This document shows positions 1 to 7,735 of a stretch of DNA of 64,000 bases, in pieces (position 1 is the first letter of the stretch; each line of letters starts with the position of its first letter). The notes under the pieces are model-generated. The model was not told the origin of the DNA and did not search any database. It saw nothing but the letters and a program-made list of their open reading frames with translations. The position numbers were made by a program, and so were the translations under genes. Source of the DNA: Mariniflexile jejuense (GTDB taxonomy: Bacteria; Bacteroidota; Bacteroidia; Flavobacteriales; Flavobacteriaceae); contig NZ_JBHTJI010000001.1 of the NCBI RefSeq assembly GCF_042675665.1, positions 372,001-436,000 of the forward strand, given 5' to 3'.

Positions 1-1653
1 TAAATCGCCACCCAAACGTTTCTTTTTGTTTTCTTCATATTCACTAAAACTACCTTCAAAGAAATATACTTGCGAATCGCCTTCAAAAGCTAAAATATGT
101 GTACATATTCTATCTAAAAACCATCTATCATGCGATATTACTACTGCACAACCAGCAAAGTTTTCTAAACCTTCTTCTAATGCGCGTAATGTATTTACAT
201 CAAGGTCGTTAGTAGGCTCATCTAAAAGTAATACATTACCTTCTTCTTTCAATGTCATAGCTAAATGCAAGCGGTTACGTTCTCCACCCGAAAGCAGTTT
301 TACTTTTTTATTTTGTTCACCACCAGAAAAATTAAATCGACTTAAATAAGCTCTAGAATTTACTTCGCGTCCACCCATTAAAACTAATTCTTGCTCGTCG
401 CTAAAATTTTGCCAAATGGTTTTTTCTGGGTCTATGTTTGAATGTGCTTGGTCTACATAAGCTATTTTAGCAGTTTCGCCAACTACAAACTCGCCTTTAT
501 CTGGGGTTTGTTCTCCCATAATCATTCTAAAAATGGTGGTTTTACCAGCACCATTTGGTCCTATTACACCAACAATGCCTGCTTGTGGCAATTTGAAGTT
601 TAATTCTTCGTACAATAATTTATCGTCAAAACCTTTACTTACACCAACTGCCTCAATAACATTCGTTCCTAAACGTGGTCCATTTGGTATGTAAATTTCT
701 AGTTTTTCATCAAGCTGCTTTTGGTCTTGACTTAGTAACTTATCATAATTCTGTAAACGTGCTTTTTGTTTAGTTTGACGCCCTTTTGCGCCTTGACGAA
801 CCCATTCTAGTTCGCGCTCCAACGTTTTTTGACGCTTAGAAGCTGTTTTACTTTCTTGTGCTAAACGTTTCGATTTTTGGTCTAACCAAGATGAGTAATT
901 TCCTTTCCATGGAATACCTTCACCTCTATCCAACTCTAAAATCCAACCAGCAACATTATCTAAAAAGTACCTATCATGCGTTACAGCAATTACAGTTCCT
1001 TTATATTGTGCTAAATGCTGTTCTAACCAATGTACAGATTCTGCATCTAAGTGGTTAGTAGGCTCATCTAACAATAATACATCTGGTTCTTGCAATAACA
1101 ATCTACATAAAGCAACACGACGACGTTCACCTCCAGAAAGTAAGCTAATTTTTTTATCACCATCTGGCGTACGAAGCGCATCCATGGCAATTTCTAATTT
1201 AGTATCTAATTCCCAAGCATTAGAAGCATCAATTTTATCTTGAAGTTCAGCTTGTCTAGCCATTAATTTATCCATTTTGTCTGGGTTAGAATACACTTCT
1301 TCCAAACCAAACATATCGTTAATTTTATTGTATTCATCAAGAATAGCCACTGTTTCTGCAGCACCTTCTCTTACAATTTCAATAACCGTTTTATTTTCAT
1401 CAAGCTTTGGTTCTTGCTCTAAATAGCCAACCGAATAATCTTGCAAAAACGTAACATCACCTTGATAGTTTTTATCAACGCCTGCAATTATTTTAAGTAA
1501 CGTAGATTTACCCGAACCATTTAAACCTAAAATACCAATTTTAGCACCGTAAAAAAAACTTAAATAAATGTTTTTTAAAACTGGTGTATTTGCTCCTTGA
1601 AACGTCTTGGTTAACCCAGACATTGAAAATATTACTTTCTTATCGTCACTCAT
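1..1653 (-). CDS. ettA: Energy-dependent translational throttle protein EttA (ABC-F), 3' end outside window
   Basis: Soluble ABC-F ATPase that acts at the ribosomal E site and gates translation according to energy state (family knowledge). I translated the minus strand from the ATG at 1653. It reads about 551 residues to the window edge without a stop, so only about the last 10 residues of a normal ~555-residue EttA are missing. Two ATPase domains are visible: Walker A GLNGSGKST near residue 43 and GPNGAGKTT in the second half, two LSGGER signatures, and two LLLDEPTN Walker B segments. The region between the domains is rich in Lys/Arg/Gln, as expected for the inter-domain linker. It is the first of two ABC-F genes in the window. 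The neighbour upstream lies on the same strand. EttA rather than another ABC-F is inferred from the overall length and N-terminal sequence. Confidence 0.93.
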   Translation of the reverse strand, partial: MSDDKKVIFSMSGLTKTFQGANTPVLKNIYLSFFYGAKIGILGLNGSGKSTLLKIIAGVDKNYQGDVTFLQDYSVGYLEQEPKLDENKTVIEIVREGAAETVAILDEYNKINDMFGLEEVYSNPDKMDKLMARQAELQDKIDASNAWELDTKLEIAMDALRTPDGDKKISLLSGGERRRVALCRLLLQEPDVLLLDEPTNHLDAESVHWLEQHLAQYKGTVIAVTHDRYFLDNVAGWILELDRGEGIPWKGNYSSWLDQKSKRLAQESKTASKRQKTLERELEWVRQGAKGRQTKQKARLQNYDKLLSQDQKQLDEKLEIYIPNGPRLGTNVIEAVGVSKGFDDKLLYEELNFKLPQAGIVGVIGPNGAGKTTIFRMIMGEQTPDKGEFVVGETAKIAYVDQAHSNIDPEKTIWQNFSDEQELVLMGGREVNSRAYLSRFNFSGGEQNKKVKLLSGGERNRLHLAMTLKEEGNVLLLDEPTNDLDVNTLRALEEGLENFAGCAVVISHDRWFLDRICTHILAFEGDSQVYFFEGSFSEYEENKKKRLGGDL

Positions 1654-1656
1654 TAT

Positions 1657-1686
1657 TGTTTATTGTTAAGTTGTTTACTGTTAAGC
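1657..1686. repeat. 15-bp imperfect tandem duplication upstream of ettA
   Basis: Two adjacent 15-bp units, TGTTTATTGTTAAGT and TGTTTACTGTTAAGC, differ at two positions. They sit just before the ettA start codon. No function is evident; this may be ordinary slippage. Confidence 0.5.
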
Positions 1687-1782
1687 TGTTTTACTTATAA
1701 TTTAGAATTAAAAACGTCTTAACTGTTTTTAGCTGTTGTTTTAAAGTTGCTTAAACTTAACAACAACCGACAAAACTTTTTA

Positions 1783-1965
1783 TTACACTCTACCTTTTAA
1801 AGCGTTAAAAACCCATGCAATGGCAAAAAAACCAAAACCTACGGTTGCAAAGCCCCAACCTGCTACATCATTATACCTGTAAGCTCCCATTAATATTAGA
1901 ACTACACCCATAATAATCATTAAAACTGTTGCCCAAGCCAACACTGTATTTTTATTCATTGCCAT
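1783..1965 (-). CDS. CAL67264-family small membrane protein
   Basis: A 60-residue protein with two hydrophobic segments (about residues 8-27 and 35-54) separated by a short loop containing YRYNDVAGWG. It ends in a basic tail (ALKGRV), so it is a probable two-helix inner-membrane hairpin. It resembles the short proteins named CAL67264 family in flavobacterial genomes, whose function is unknown. It lies upstream of ettA on the same strand with a 129-bp gap. The ATG at 1965 is preceded by an AT-rich region. Family placement is from memory of the sequence pattern; no biochemical role can be assigned. Confidence 0.8.
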   Translation of the reverse strand: MAMNKNTVLAWATVLMIIMGVVLILMGAYRYNDVAGWGFATVGFGFFAIAWVFNALKGRV

Positions 1966-1985
1966 AATTAATTTAGTTTTTTAAG

Positions 1986-2108
1986 GCGCAACCTTGAAAA
2001 AGCAAGGTCGGGCTTTTCGCTATATCTTTTTTATGTTTTTAACCCAAAGGTTACAAGAAGATGTTTTTATAAACACATAAAAAAGGATGCCGCTTCAATC
2101 CCTTGCGC
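1986..2108 (+). repeat. Palindromic intergenic element, copy 1 (123 bp, variant ends)
   Basis: Starts GCGCAACC and ends CCCTTGCGC, so the termini GCGCAA/TTGCGC are complementary. It contains GGTCGGGCTTTT near the left end, and an inner AT-rich stem pairs TTTTTTATGT (about 2027-2036) with ACATAAAAAA (about 2075-2084). Copies at 33796-33876 and 55126-55207 have the same plan but with termini GCGTTA/TAACGC. GC content is clearly above that of the surrounding DNA. Related elements are, as far as I recall, scattered in many flavobacterial genomes; the function is not known to me. Confidence 0.7.
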
Positions 2109-2257
2109 AAATTCACAGGACAAATATCGTATTTTTATATATAAAAGCATCTTTTTAAAAATATAATTTTAACGTTTATCAACTATTTTTATATTTAAGC
2201 AAAATGCTATTTGTCCGAAAAAAAGCGCATTTCATCTATATATTTTTAGCTAAAATT

Positions 2258-2265
2258 TATATTTG
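2258..2265 (+). promoter_or_regulatory. Putative -7 box TATATTTG
   Basis: An exact match to the Bacteroidota TAnnTTTG -7 consensus, 85 bp before the preferred ATG at 2350. No good -33 TTTG is visible about 20 bp upstream. Confidence 0.45.
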
Positions 2266-2349
2266 TGTCATTATATTATTTAAATTTACCCTTTTTTGCA
2301 ATTATTTAATAAATGTAATTTAAAAAAACCCTATTTTAAATCAAGTAAT

Positions 2350-4098
2350 ATGAAAATATTAGCCCCTTATTTTCTATTTTTATGTATAGCTATACAAGCA
2401 CAAGTAAACAAAAAACTTACTGCTTTAAAAGTTGATTCAAACAACATAGAACAAGCTTCAACAATTACAGAAGCAAAATCTTTGTCAAATTTAAAATCTC
2501 ATAGTGTAATTGGTGCAGAGCATAACATTACAACGCCTAAACGCGATTTAAGAGGTGTTTTTTTACCATCAGTTTCAAACTTATCTTGGCCAACAAACCG
2601 TAAAGCAACACCTGCAGTACAACAGGCTGAATTAATTGAAATTTTAAACGATTTAAAAGCGAATGGTTACAATACCGTTTTCTTACAGGTACGTCCAGAA
2701 AGTGACGCTTTATATGCCTCAACTATCGATCCTTGGTCGTACTGGCTTACTGGAACACAAGGAAAAGCACCATCACCACTTTGGGATCCATTAGAATTTG
2801 CCGTTAAAGAAGCCCATGCTCGCGGTTTAGATTTACATGCTTGGTTAAACCCTTATCGTGTTAAACAAACTCCAACTATGGAATTAGCACCTAATAACGT
2901 AGCTAATTTACATCCAAATTGGACGTTTCAAGCAAAATTAAATAATACTGATAAAGCATTATCATTAAAAATGCTAAACCCTGGACTTCCAGATGTTAGA
3001 AACTACATTGTTAGCGTAATAAAAGATATTGCTAATAGATATGATATAGATGGTATTCACTTTGATGATTATTTTTACCCTTATTCTGGCATGAATACCG
3101 TACCACAGGATGCTAAAACCTTTAAAGAAAATAATCCTACCAATATAGCAACTATAGAAGATTGGAGGCGAAATAACGTAAACCTAATGATTGGGATGGT
3201 TTATGATGCCATTCAAGATATAAACACCAAAAAGAATAAAAATATCGTGTTTGGTGTTAGTCCGTTCGGAATTTGGAAAGCAGATACACCTACAGGCATT
3301 AAAGGAACTTCATCTTTCAGTGCTTTATATTGCGATCCAATTGCTTGGTTACAATCTAATAAAGTAGATTATATAGCACCACAATTGTATTGGAAAATTG
3401 CAAAAGCCCAAGATTATATTTCATTATCAAAATGGTGGAACGATCAAGCAAATCTTTATAACAAACAATTATATGTTAGCCAAGGTTATTATAATTTAAA
3501 CCAAACAAAACCTTGGGATATTATTGAAATTCAAAACCAAATAAACCATAATAGAATTGCAAATATGCATGCCACTTTTGGCCAAATAGCATACAGTTAC
3601 AATACCATAAAAAGCAATTTAAAAGGTATTAATAGTGCATTAAATGCTACTCAATTTAAATATAAATCATTTGCGCCTCCGGTTTTAGGCTATGGTAAAG
3701 ATGCTATTTGCCCAAAAAAACCAGACAATATTAGATTTGAACCTTTAAAAATTTTATGGGATACGCCCGAAGCTGCTGTTGATGGCGATTTACCTGTAAA
3801 ATATGTTATTTATGCTTTTAATAATGCTGCTGAAGCTATTTCAAATATGAATGATGGTTCTAAAATACTAGATATTGTTGCTGGCAATGAATTAAATTTA
3901 ACGCTAGAACAAATAACTAATAAAGTTTTTGTTGTTACTTCGCTAGATAAAAATAATAATGAAGCAGGCGATTTTACAGATACTAACAAATTTGGTGTTG
4001 TAAAAAAGAAAGTTAATGAGTTAAAAACAAACTCCATTATTGGTGATATTCAAACAACCATTGATGATACTAATATTCAAATAAAAAGATCTATTTAA
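2350..4098 (+). CDS. Secreted family 10 glycosyl hydrolase-like (GHL10/DUF187) protein
   Basis: Probable exported polysaccharide- or peptidoglycan-associated hydrolase of the GHL10 (DUF187) type. A longer reading frame begins at TTG 2296, but the ATG at 2350 begins a good signal peptide (MKILAPYFLFLCIAIQAQ), so I chose it; this gives 582 residues. The core starts with RGVFLPSVSNLSWP and continues with VFLQVRPESDALY, HAWLNPYRV, LNPGLPDVR and GIHFDDYFYPY, the recognisable TIM-barrel motifs of this family with paired acidic residues. The C-terminal ~100 residues look like a fibronectin-type extension (VKYVIYAFNN.AEAIS...VVTSLDKNNNEAG). It is monocistronic, ending in a bidirectional terminator shared with the convergent OmpA gene. 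The substrate is not determinable from sequence. Confidence 0.88.
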   Translation: MKILAPYFLFLCIAIQAQVNKKLTALKVDSNNIEQASTITEAKSLSNLKSHSVIGAEHNITTPKRDLRGVFLPSVSNLSWPTNRKATPAVQQAELIEILNDLKANGYNTVFLQVRPESDALYASTIDPWSYWLTGTQGKAPSPLWDPLEFAVKEAHARGLDLHAWLNPYRVKQTPTMELAPNNVANLHPNWTFQAKLNNTDKALSLKMLNPGLPDVRNYIVSVIKDIANRYDIDGIHFDDYFYPYSGMNTVPQDAKTFKENNPTNIATIEDWRRNNVNLMIGMVYDAIQDINTKKNKNIVFGVSPFGIWKADTPTGIKGTSSFSALYCDPIAWLQSNKVDYIAPQLYWKIAKAQDYISLSKWWNDQANLYNKQLYVSQGYYNLNQTKPWDIIEIQNQINHNRIANMHATFGQIAYSYNTIKSNLKGINSALNATQFKYKSFAPPVLGYGKDAICPKKPDNIRFEPLKILWDTPEAAVDGDLPVKYVIYAFNNAAEAISNMNDGSKILDIVAGNELNLTLEQITNKVFVVTSLDKNNNEAGDFTDTNKFGVVKKKVNELKTNSIIGDIQTTIDDTNIQIKRSI

Positions 4099-4114
4099 AT
4101 ATATTTTACGATAT

Positions 4115-4153
4115 AAAAAAGGGGAAATATTTTATAGATTTCCCCTTTTTTTG
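4115..4153. terminator. Bidirectional terminator between convergent genes
   Basis: Perfect 14-bp stem AAAAAAGGGGAAAT (4115-4128) / ATTTCCCCTTTTTT (4138-4151) with a 9-nt loop and T-tracts on both strands. It lies between the GHL10-type gene and the OmpA gene. Confidence 0.93.
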
Positions 4154-4179
4154 TTTTTGAAGCGTTATTTCAAAAGAAA

Positions 4180-5343
4180 TTAATAATTAATTATTTTAAT
4201 TTCAGATCTTCTATTTTGTTTGTGTTTAACTTCTGGGCATTTTACGGTATCATCACACGCATTAACCAATTTGTTTTCACCAAAAGCACCGCCTGTAATT
4301 CTATTAGTTTCTATTCCTTTTTCAAATAAATAATCAAGTGTACTTTTCAATCTGCGTTCAGAAAGCTTTTGATTATATGTAGCTGAACCTCTAGAATCGG
4401 TATGTGATGTAATTTCTAATGTTAATTTAGGATATTCATTCAATATTAATATTAATTTATTCAATATGTCTTTTGAAGATTTTGTTAACATTGAAGCATC
4501 TAACGGAAAATAAATATTCTCTAATGCATCTATTTTATTTTGTATTTCATTCTTTAAGTCTGTTCGTTCTTTTTCAAGTTGAGCAAGTCTTAAAGCGTCC
4601 TTTTCCTTAGCTATTTTTTCAGCTAAAAATCGTTCTGCTTCAGCTTGTTTATTTGCTAGTAAAATAGAATCATTAATTCTTAAAGCTTCATTTTCTTCAG
4701 CGGTAATTAATTCTAATTTTTCTTCACCTTTTTTGGTTAATTCTTTATCAAAATCAAATCTATACACCACACCTACAACGTGTTGTAAATGGTTAGTATA
4801 ATTTGTATTCATTGCCCATTTTCCTGAAGTATTTACATCTAAACCAAACTTATCAGAAAACCAGGTTCTAAAACCTAAAACAGCATTAAATGTACCACGA
4901 GGAATATCGTTAGCATGTGTAAAACCAGCACCAATACCTAAATATGGATCAAACCAACCTGTATAGCCTATAATTTTGTTTAAATCGTAACTTAATCTTG
5001 AGTCAATTGCAAAATAATCTTTGTCTTTATCTACAGGTAAGCCGTCTGCAATTTTACCTTTTTTATACTTGTTATAAGATAGAATACCTTCAATACCCAA
5101 ACCATTTTTAAAATATTTTCCAACACTTACCCTAGATGGATAAGGAACAGCATTCCAAGCACTTTTAAAATCGAATAATCTATTAAATGTATCGTCTGAA
5201 TCATCAACAACATTAAAACCAACACCAAACATCCATGAACTAACAATTGTAGAATCTTTTTTGGTTAGTGGTGATGTTTGCGAATGTATTGTGAAAATAT
5301 TGGCAATAAGAAATACCAATAAAAATTGCTTTTTAAGTATCAT
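4180..5343 (-). CDS. OmpA family outer-membrane protein
   Basis: A 387-residue exported protein with a signal peptide (residues 1-21, ending IHSQ). It has an N-terminal outer-membrane beta-barrel-like region (about 35-205, with alternating aromatic/Gly strands such as GVGFNVV, YLGIGAGFTH, VVGVVYRFDF). A charged coiled-coil stretch follows (about 210-275, Glu/Lys/Ala/Leu-rich), then a C-terminal OmpA/Pal peptidoglycan-binding domain (about 280-387). The latter contains TSHTDSRGSATYNQKLSERR and NRRSEIKI, with the conserved Asp and Arg of the peptidoglycan-contact motif. It probably ties the outer membrane to the cell wall. It is convergent with the GHL10-type gene and shares its terminator. Confidence 0.92.
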   Translation of the reverse strand: MILKKQFLLVFLIANIFTIHSQTSPLTKKDSTIVSSWMFGVGFNVVDDSDDTFNRLFDFKSAWNAVPYPSRVSVGKYFKNGLGIEGILSYNKYKKGKIADGLPVDKDKDYFAIDSRLSYDLNKIIGYTGWFDPYLGIGAGFTHANDIPRGTFNAVLGFRTWFSDKFGLDVNTSGKWAMNTNYTNHLQHVVGVVYRFDFDKELTKKGEEKLELITAEENEALRINDSILLANKQAEAERFLAEKIAKEKDALRLAQLEKERTDLKNEIQNKIDALENIYFPLDASMLTKSSKDILNKLILILNEYPKLTLEITSHTDSRGSATYNQKLSERRLKSTLDYLFEKGIETNRITGGAFGENKLVNACDDTVKCPEVKHKQNRRSEIKIINY

Positions 5344-5467
5344 TTAAATTTGGGGTTAAAAATTTGTATAAAAGTAAATTGTCTAAAAAAACAACTAAAA
5401 TATATGCCATGAATTGTATAAATACTCGTTAAGACGAAAATTTTGAAGCTATTATAAATTTAACACA

Positions 5468-5503
5468 TAAAAAAGCATCCTTTTTTTGTAAAAGAATGCT
5501 TTT
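5468..5503 (-). terminator. Terminator of the pirin/MarR operon
   Basis: On the minus strand, the arms AAAAGCATTCTTTT and the near-complementary AAAAGGATGCTTTT form a stem with one mismatch and a short loop. A T-run follows. It is located just after the pirin stop codon. Confidence 0.8.
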
Positions 5504-5524
5504 GAAAAGTTTTTGATTTTGATT

Positions 5525-6247
5525 TTAAAATTCCATTGGAACTTCTATAAATAACAAACTTGAATTGTCTTGTGGTGTAATAGAAAAAATCGCTGTTTCT
5601 GATACTCCAATTGCATCACGTGTTTCTAAAGTTTGATTATTAATCAATACGTTACCATGTATATTCATAACATAAACGCCATGATTTTTACTTTTAAGAT
5701 TATATTCAAAAGCAACATCTTTATCCAAATCAATTCTTGAAATGATAGCGTTTTGATGAATTTTTAAACTTCCTTCATGGCTTTCATCAATTGATGTAAC
5801 TAGTGTTTGAAGTTTATTTTTTCTATCATTTACATCAAATTTCTTTTGGTCGTAACGTGGTGTAACATTCTGTTTGTCTGGAAAAATCCAAATTTGAAAT
5901 AAACTTAAATGCTCATCATTTGAACCATTTATTTCAGAATGCTGCACACCTGTTCCTGCACTCATAATTTGTACTTCATTTGGTAATACAGTTATCCAAG
6001 TATCACCCATATTATCCTTGTGCTTAAGAACACCTTTCAACGGAATGGTAATTATTTCCATGTTATCATGTGGATGTGTTCCAAAACCCATTTTTGGCGC
6101 TACAATATCATCATTTAGCACTCGTAGTGCACCAAAATGTACTTTTTCAGGATTATGATAACTAGCAAAACTAAATGAATGGTTTGCTTGTAACCAACCG
6201 TGGTTTGCAAAACCGCGTTCAGTTGCTTTGTGTATTATAGTTTTCAT
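5525..6247 (-). CDS. Pirin family protein (YhaK/quercetinase-like bicupin)
   Basis: A 240-residue cytoplasmic protein of the pirin bicupin family. Members bind a metal in the N-terminal cupin, and some oxidise quercetin (family knowledge). Visible motifs are RGFANHGWLQANHSFSF, FGTHPHDNMEIIT with the metal-ligand HPH, the later EVQIMSAGTGVQHSE carrying His and Glu ligands, and FQIWIFPDKQNVTPRY. Length is typical of the short YhaK type. It is the last gene of a leftward operon with an FMN reductase, GNAT and MarR regulator, separated from marR by a 74-bp gap with two small hairpins. The neighbourhood suggests a stress or electrophile-response role; the true substrate is unknown. Confidence 0.93.
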   Translation of the reverse strand: MKTIIHKATERGFANHGWLQANHSFSFASYHNPEKVHFGALRVLNDDIVAPKMGFGTHPHDNMEIITIPLKGVLKHKDNMGDTWITVLPNEVQIMSAGTGVQHSEINGSNDEHLSLFQIWIFPDKQNVTPRYDQKKFDVNDRKNKLQTLVTSIDESHEGSLKIHQNAIISRIDLDKDVAFEYNLKSKNHGVYVMNIHGNVLINNQTLETRDAIGVSETAIFSITPQDNSSLLFIEVPMEF

Positions 6248-6255
6248 GTTTTTTA

Positions 6256-6320
6256 CGCCCGCGAAGGCGGTTATCTTTTATTAATTATTAGTTTTAATAG
6301 ATTCCTGCTTCGGTAGGAAT
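6256..6320. repeat. Two small GC-rich hairpins in the marR-pirin gap
   Basis: One hairpin is CCGC-GAAG-GCGG (6259-6270). The second is ATTCCTGC-TTCG-GTAGGAAT (6301-6320), an 8-bp stem with one G-T wobble closed by a TTCG tetraloop on the + strand. They resemble the short TTCCTGC...GCAGGAA intergenic hairpins frequent in flavobacteria. Neither is followed by a T-run on the transcribed strand, so they are probably not terminators; they could set relative expression or RNA stability within the operon. Confidence 0.5.
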
Positions 6321-6321
6321 G

Positions 6322-6759
6322 TTATCGCATTTTATCAAGCAAATTGCTTAATTGTTCTGCTTCTTGTTCACTCAAATTTTTTAATAAATCGTTATTAAAA
6401 TTATCTGGAATGGCATCTAAAAGTGCATTTCCTTCTTTGGTAATAGCTATTTTAACTACACGCCTATCATGGTCGCAAGCCAACCGTTCAATATAGTTTT
6501 TAGCACATAATTTGTCCATTAAACGCGTTGCGTTTGGCGACCGTTCTATCATTCTATCTTTAATAATTTGAACATTTATAGGCTCGCCAGCACCACGTAA
6601 TATTCTAAGAATATTGTATTGTTGTGGTGAAATTCCATAGGTTTTAAAAAATTCATTTTGGAAACCTGAAATCCAGTTGGCAGTATATAAAATATTTAAC
6701 AATGCCTTTATTCTATTATTTGCGAATGTTGAATTTATTTCTTTTGATAAATTTCCCAT
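6322..6759 (-). CDS. MarR family transcriptional regulator
   Basis: A 145-residue dimeric winged-helix repressor. The wHTH region runs from about residue 43: GISPQQYNILRILRGAGEPINVQIIKDRMIERSPNATRLMDKL. The wing follows as ACDHDRRVVKIAITKEGNALL. The DxR motif in the wing is typical of MarR. It sits third in a leftward operon (FMN reductase, GNAT, MarR, pirin). The most likely target is the operon's own promoter, where an inverted repeat TTTCC-AA-GGAAA overlaps the -33 box. The inducing ligand is unknown; neighbours suggest quinones, flavonoids or other electrophiles (inference). Confidence 0.93.
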   Translation of the reverse strand: MGNLSKEINSTFANNRIKALLNILYTANWISGFQNEFFKTYGISPQQYNILRILRGAGEPINVQIIKDRMIERSPNATRLMDKLCAKNYIERLACDHDRRVVKIAITKEGNALLDAIPDNFNNDLLKNLSEQEAEQLSNLLDKMR

Positions 6760-6769
6760 ATCTGTTTAT

Positions 6770-7054
6770 TTAAGCAATTACATCTGCATATTCGTTGTGC
6801 TTTTTCTTAAAAACAGCATTTGCAAAAGGACATAATGGAATAACTTTTAATCTATTAGCTCTCATGTATTCAACAGATGCTTCAATTAATTTATAACCAA
6901 CACCTTGTCCTTTCAAGGTTTCACTAACTTCTGTATGATCTATAATTATTTTATCGGGTTTAGCGTGCGAATAGGTCATTTCTGCAACTTTTACAGCATC
7001 TATTTCAATGTAAAAAGCACCTTTAGTTCCATTGTCTATTTGCTTAACTTCCAT
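6770..7054 (-). CDS. Small GNAT-type N-acetyltransferase (YjdJ-like)
   Basis: A 94-residue protein of the short GNAT class related to plant At1g77540 and bacterial YjdJ-like proteins. It has EIDAVKVAEMTYSH, then DHTEVSETLKGQGVGYKLIEASVEYMRANRLKVIPLCPFANAVFKKK. GQGVGYKL is the acetyl-CoA pyrophosphate loop, and the conserved CPFA segment is near the end. A longer frame begins at 7087, but that would overlap the upstream gene. The ATG at 7054 starts one base after the FMN reductase stop (7056-7058) and gives the family's normal N-terminus, implying translational coupling. The acceptor substrate is unknown for this class. Confidence 0.88.
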   Translation of the reverse strand: MEVKQIDNGTKGAFYIEIDAVKVAEMTYSHAKPDKIIIDHTEVSETLKGQGVGYKLIEASVEYMRANRLKVIPLCPFANAVFKKKHNEYADVIA

Positions 7055-7055
7055 T

Positions 7056-7586
7056 TTATAAGCTTTTTTGAAATTGTTGAACAGCATTTTTTAACTGCTC
7101 ATCAAAATCGTCATTAGTTATTTTTCCTTCAGAAAAATTATTTCCAAAAAAAGGTAATGAAAAAACCTCAATAATGTTACCGTCATGAAATGGAAATCTG
7201 CCTTGTGCAATTTCTAAAACTGTTAATCCGCCTCTACCACCTGGCGATGTTGCCATGAGTAACATTGGTTTGTTAAAAAATAGTTTACCTTCAATTCGGG
7301 TCATCCAATCAAATAAGTTTTTAAAAACCGTAGTGTATGCGCCATTATGTTCTGCTAAAGAAATAACTAAACCATCAGACGATTTTAAATACGCCAAAAA
7401 CTTATGTGCATTTTCAGGAATACCTTGCTCCTTTTCTAAATCGATACTATAAAGTGGCAATTCAAAATCGTTTAAATCTAAAATGGTTGTATTAACGTTT
7501 TCTACCAAACTTGAAGCATAAGTAACTAATTGCTTGTTGATTGATTGTTTACTGCTTGTACCTGCAAAGGCTATTATGTTTTTCAT
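7056..7586 (-). CDS. NADPH-dependent FMN reductase family protein
   Basis: A 176-residue flavodoxin-fold oxidoreductase. The N-terminal phosphate-binding loop is AFAGTSSKQSINKQL (about residues 5-19), the FMN region is EHNGAYTTVFKNLFDWM, and the glycine-rich loop ATSPGGRGG follows. These are usual for the FMN_red family of quinone, azo or chromate reductases. The longest frame starts with TTG at 7613, but that codon falls in the -7 promoter box. The ATG at 7586 (MKNIIAFAGTSS) matches the family start. It is the first gene of a four-gene operon with GNAT, MarR and pirin genes, driven by the promoter at 7611-7641. Confidence 0.92.
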   Translation of the reverse strand: MKNIIAFAGTSSKQSINKQLVTYASSLVENVNTTILDLNDFELPLYSIDLEKEQGIPENAHKFLAYLKSSDGLVISLAEHNGAYTTVFKNLFDWMTRIEGKLFFNKPMLLMATSPGGRGGLTVLEIAQGRFPFHDGNIIEVFSLPFFGNNFSEGKITNDDFDEQLKNAVQQFQKSL

Positions 7587-7610
7587 ATTACTATCTTTTT
7601 TTTGTTGACA

Positions 7611-7641
7611 CAAATGTATGACAAAATTATTTATTTTCCAA
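7611..7641 (-). promoter_or_regulatory. Promoter of the FMN reductase-MarR-pirin operon
   Basis: Minus-strand TACATTTG (7618-7611) matches TAnnTTTG. A TTG (7641-7639) lies exactly 20 bp upstream as the -33 element. The leader to the ATG at 7586 is short. The -33 TTG is embedded in the operator at 7635-7654. Confidence 0.75.
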
Positions 7642-7654
7642 GGAAACTATTTCC
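7635..7654. promoter_or_regulatory. Putative MarR operator (TTTCC-AA-GGAAA-CTA-TTTCC)
   Basis: Three alternating half-sites read TTTCC (7635-7639), GGAAA (7642-7646) and TTTCC (7650-7654), giving two overlapping inverted repeats. The first covers the -33 TTG of the operon containing a marR gene, so steric repression is the simple reading (inference). Confidence 0.6.
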
Positions 7655-7735
7655 ATGTTATATTATTTAATAAAACATTAACAAAAACTATCTATAAAAT
7701 GAAACTTTTGTATTTTAGCTTCAAACAAAATAGCA

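Larger units (their letters stand above)
1966..2349. other. 384-bp divergent intergenic region
   Basis: Lies between the leftward small membrane protein gene and the rightward GHL10-type gene. It holds one copy of the palindromic intergenic element (1986-2108) and a -7-type box (2258-2265). I see no further gene. Confidence 0.7.

Noticed and set aside
1..1058. Plus-strand frames at 26-349 and 858-1058
   Set aside because: Both are antisense to the ettA coding region, which reads without a break on the minus strand.
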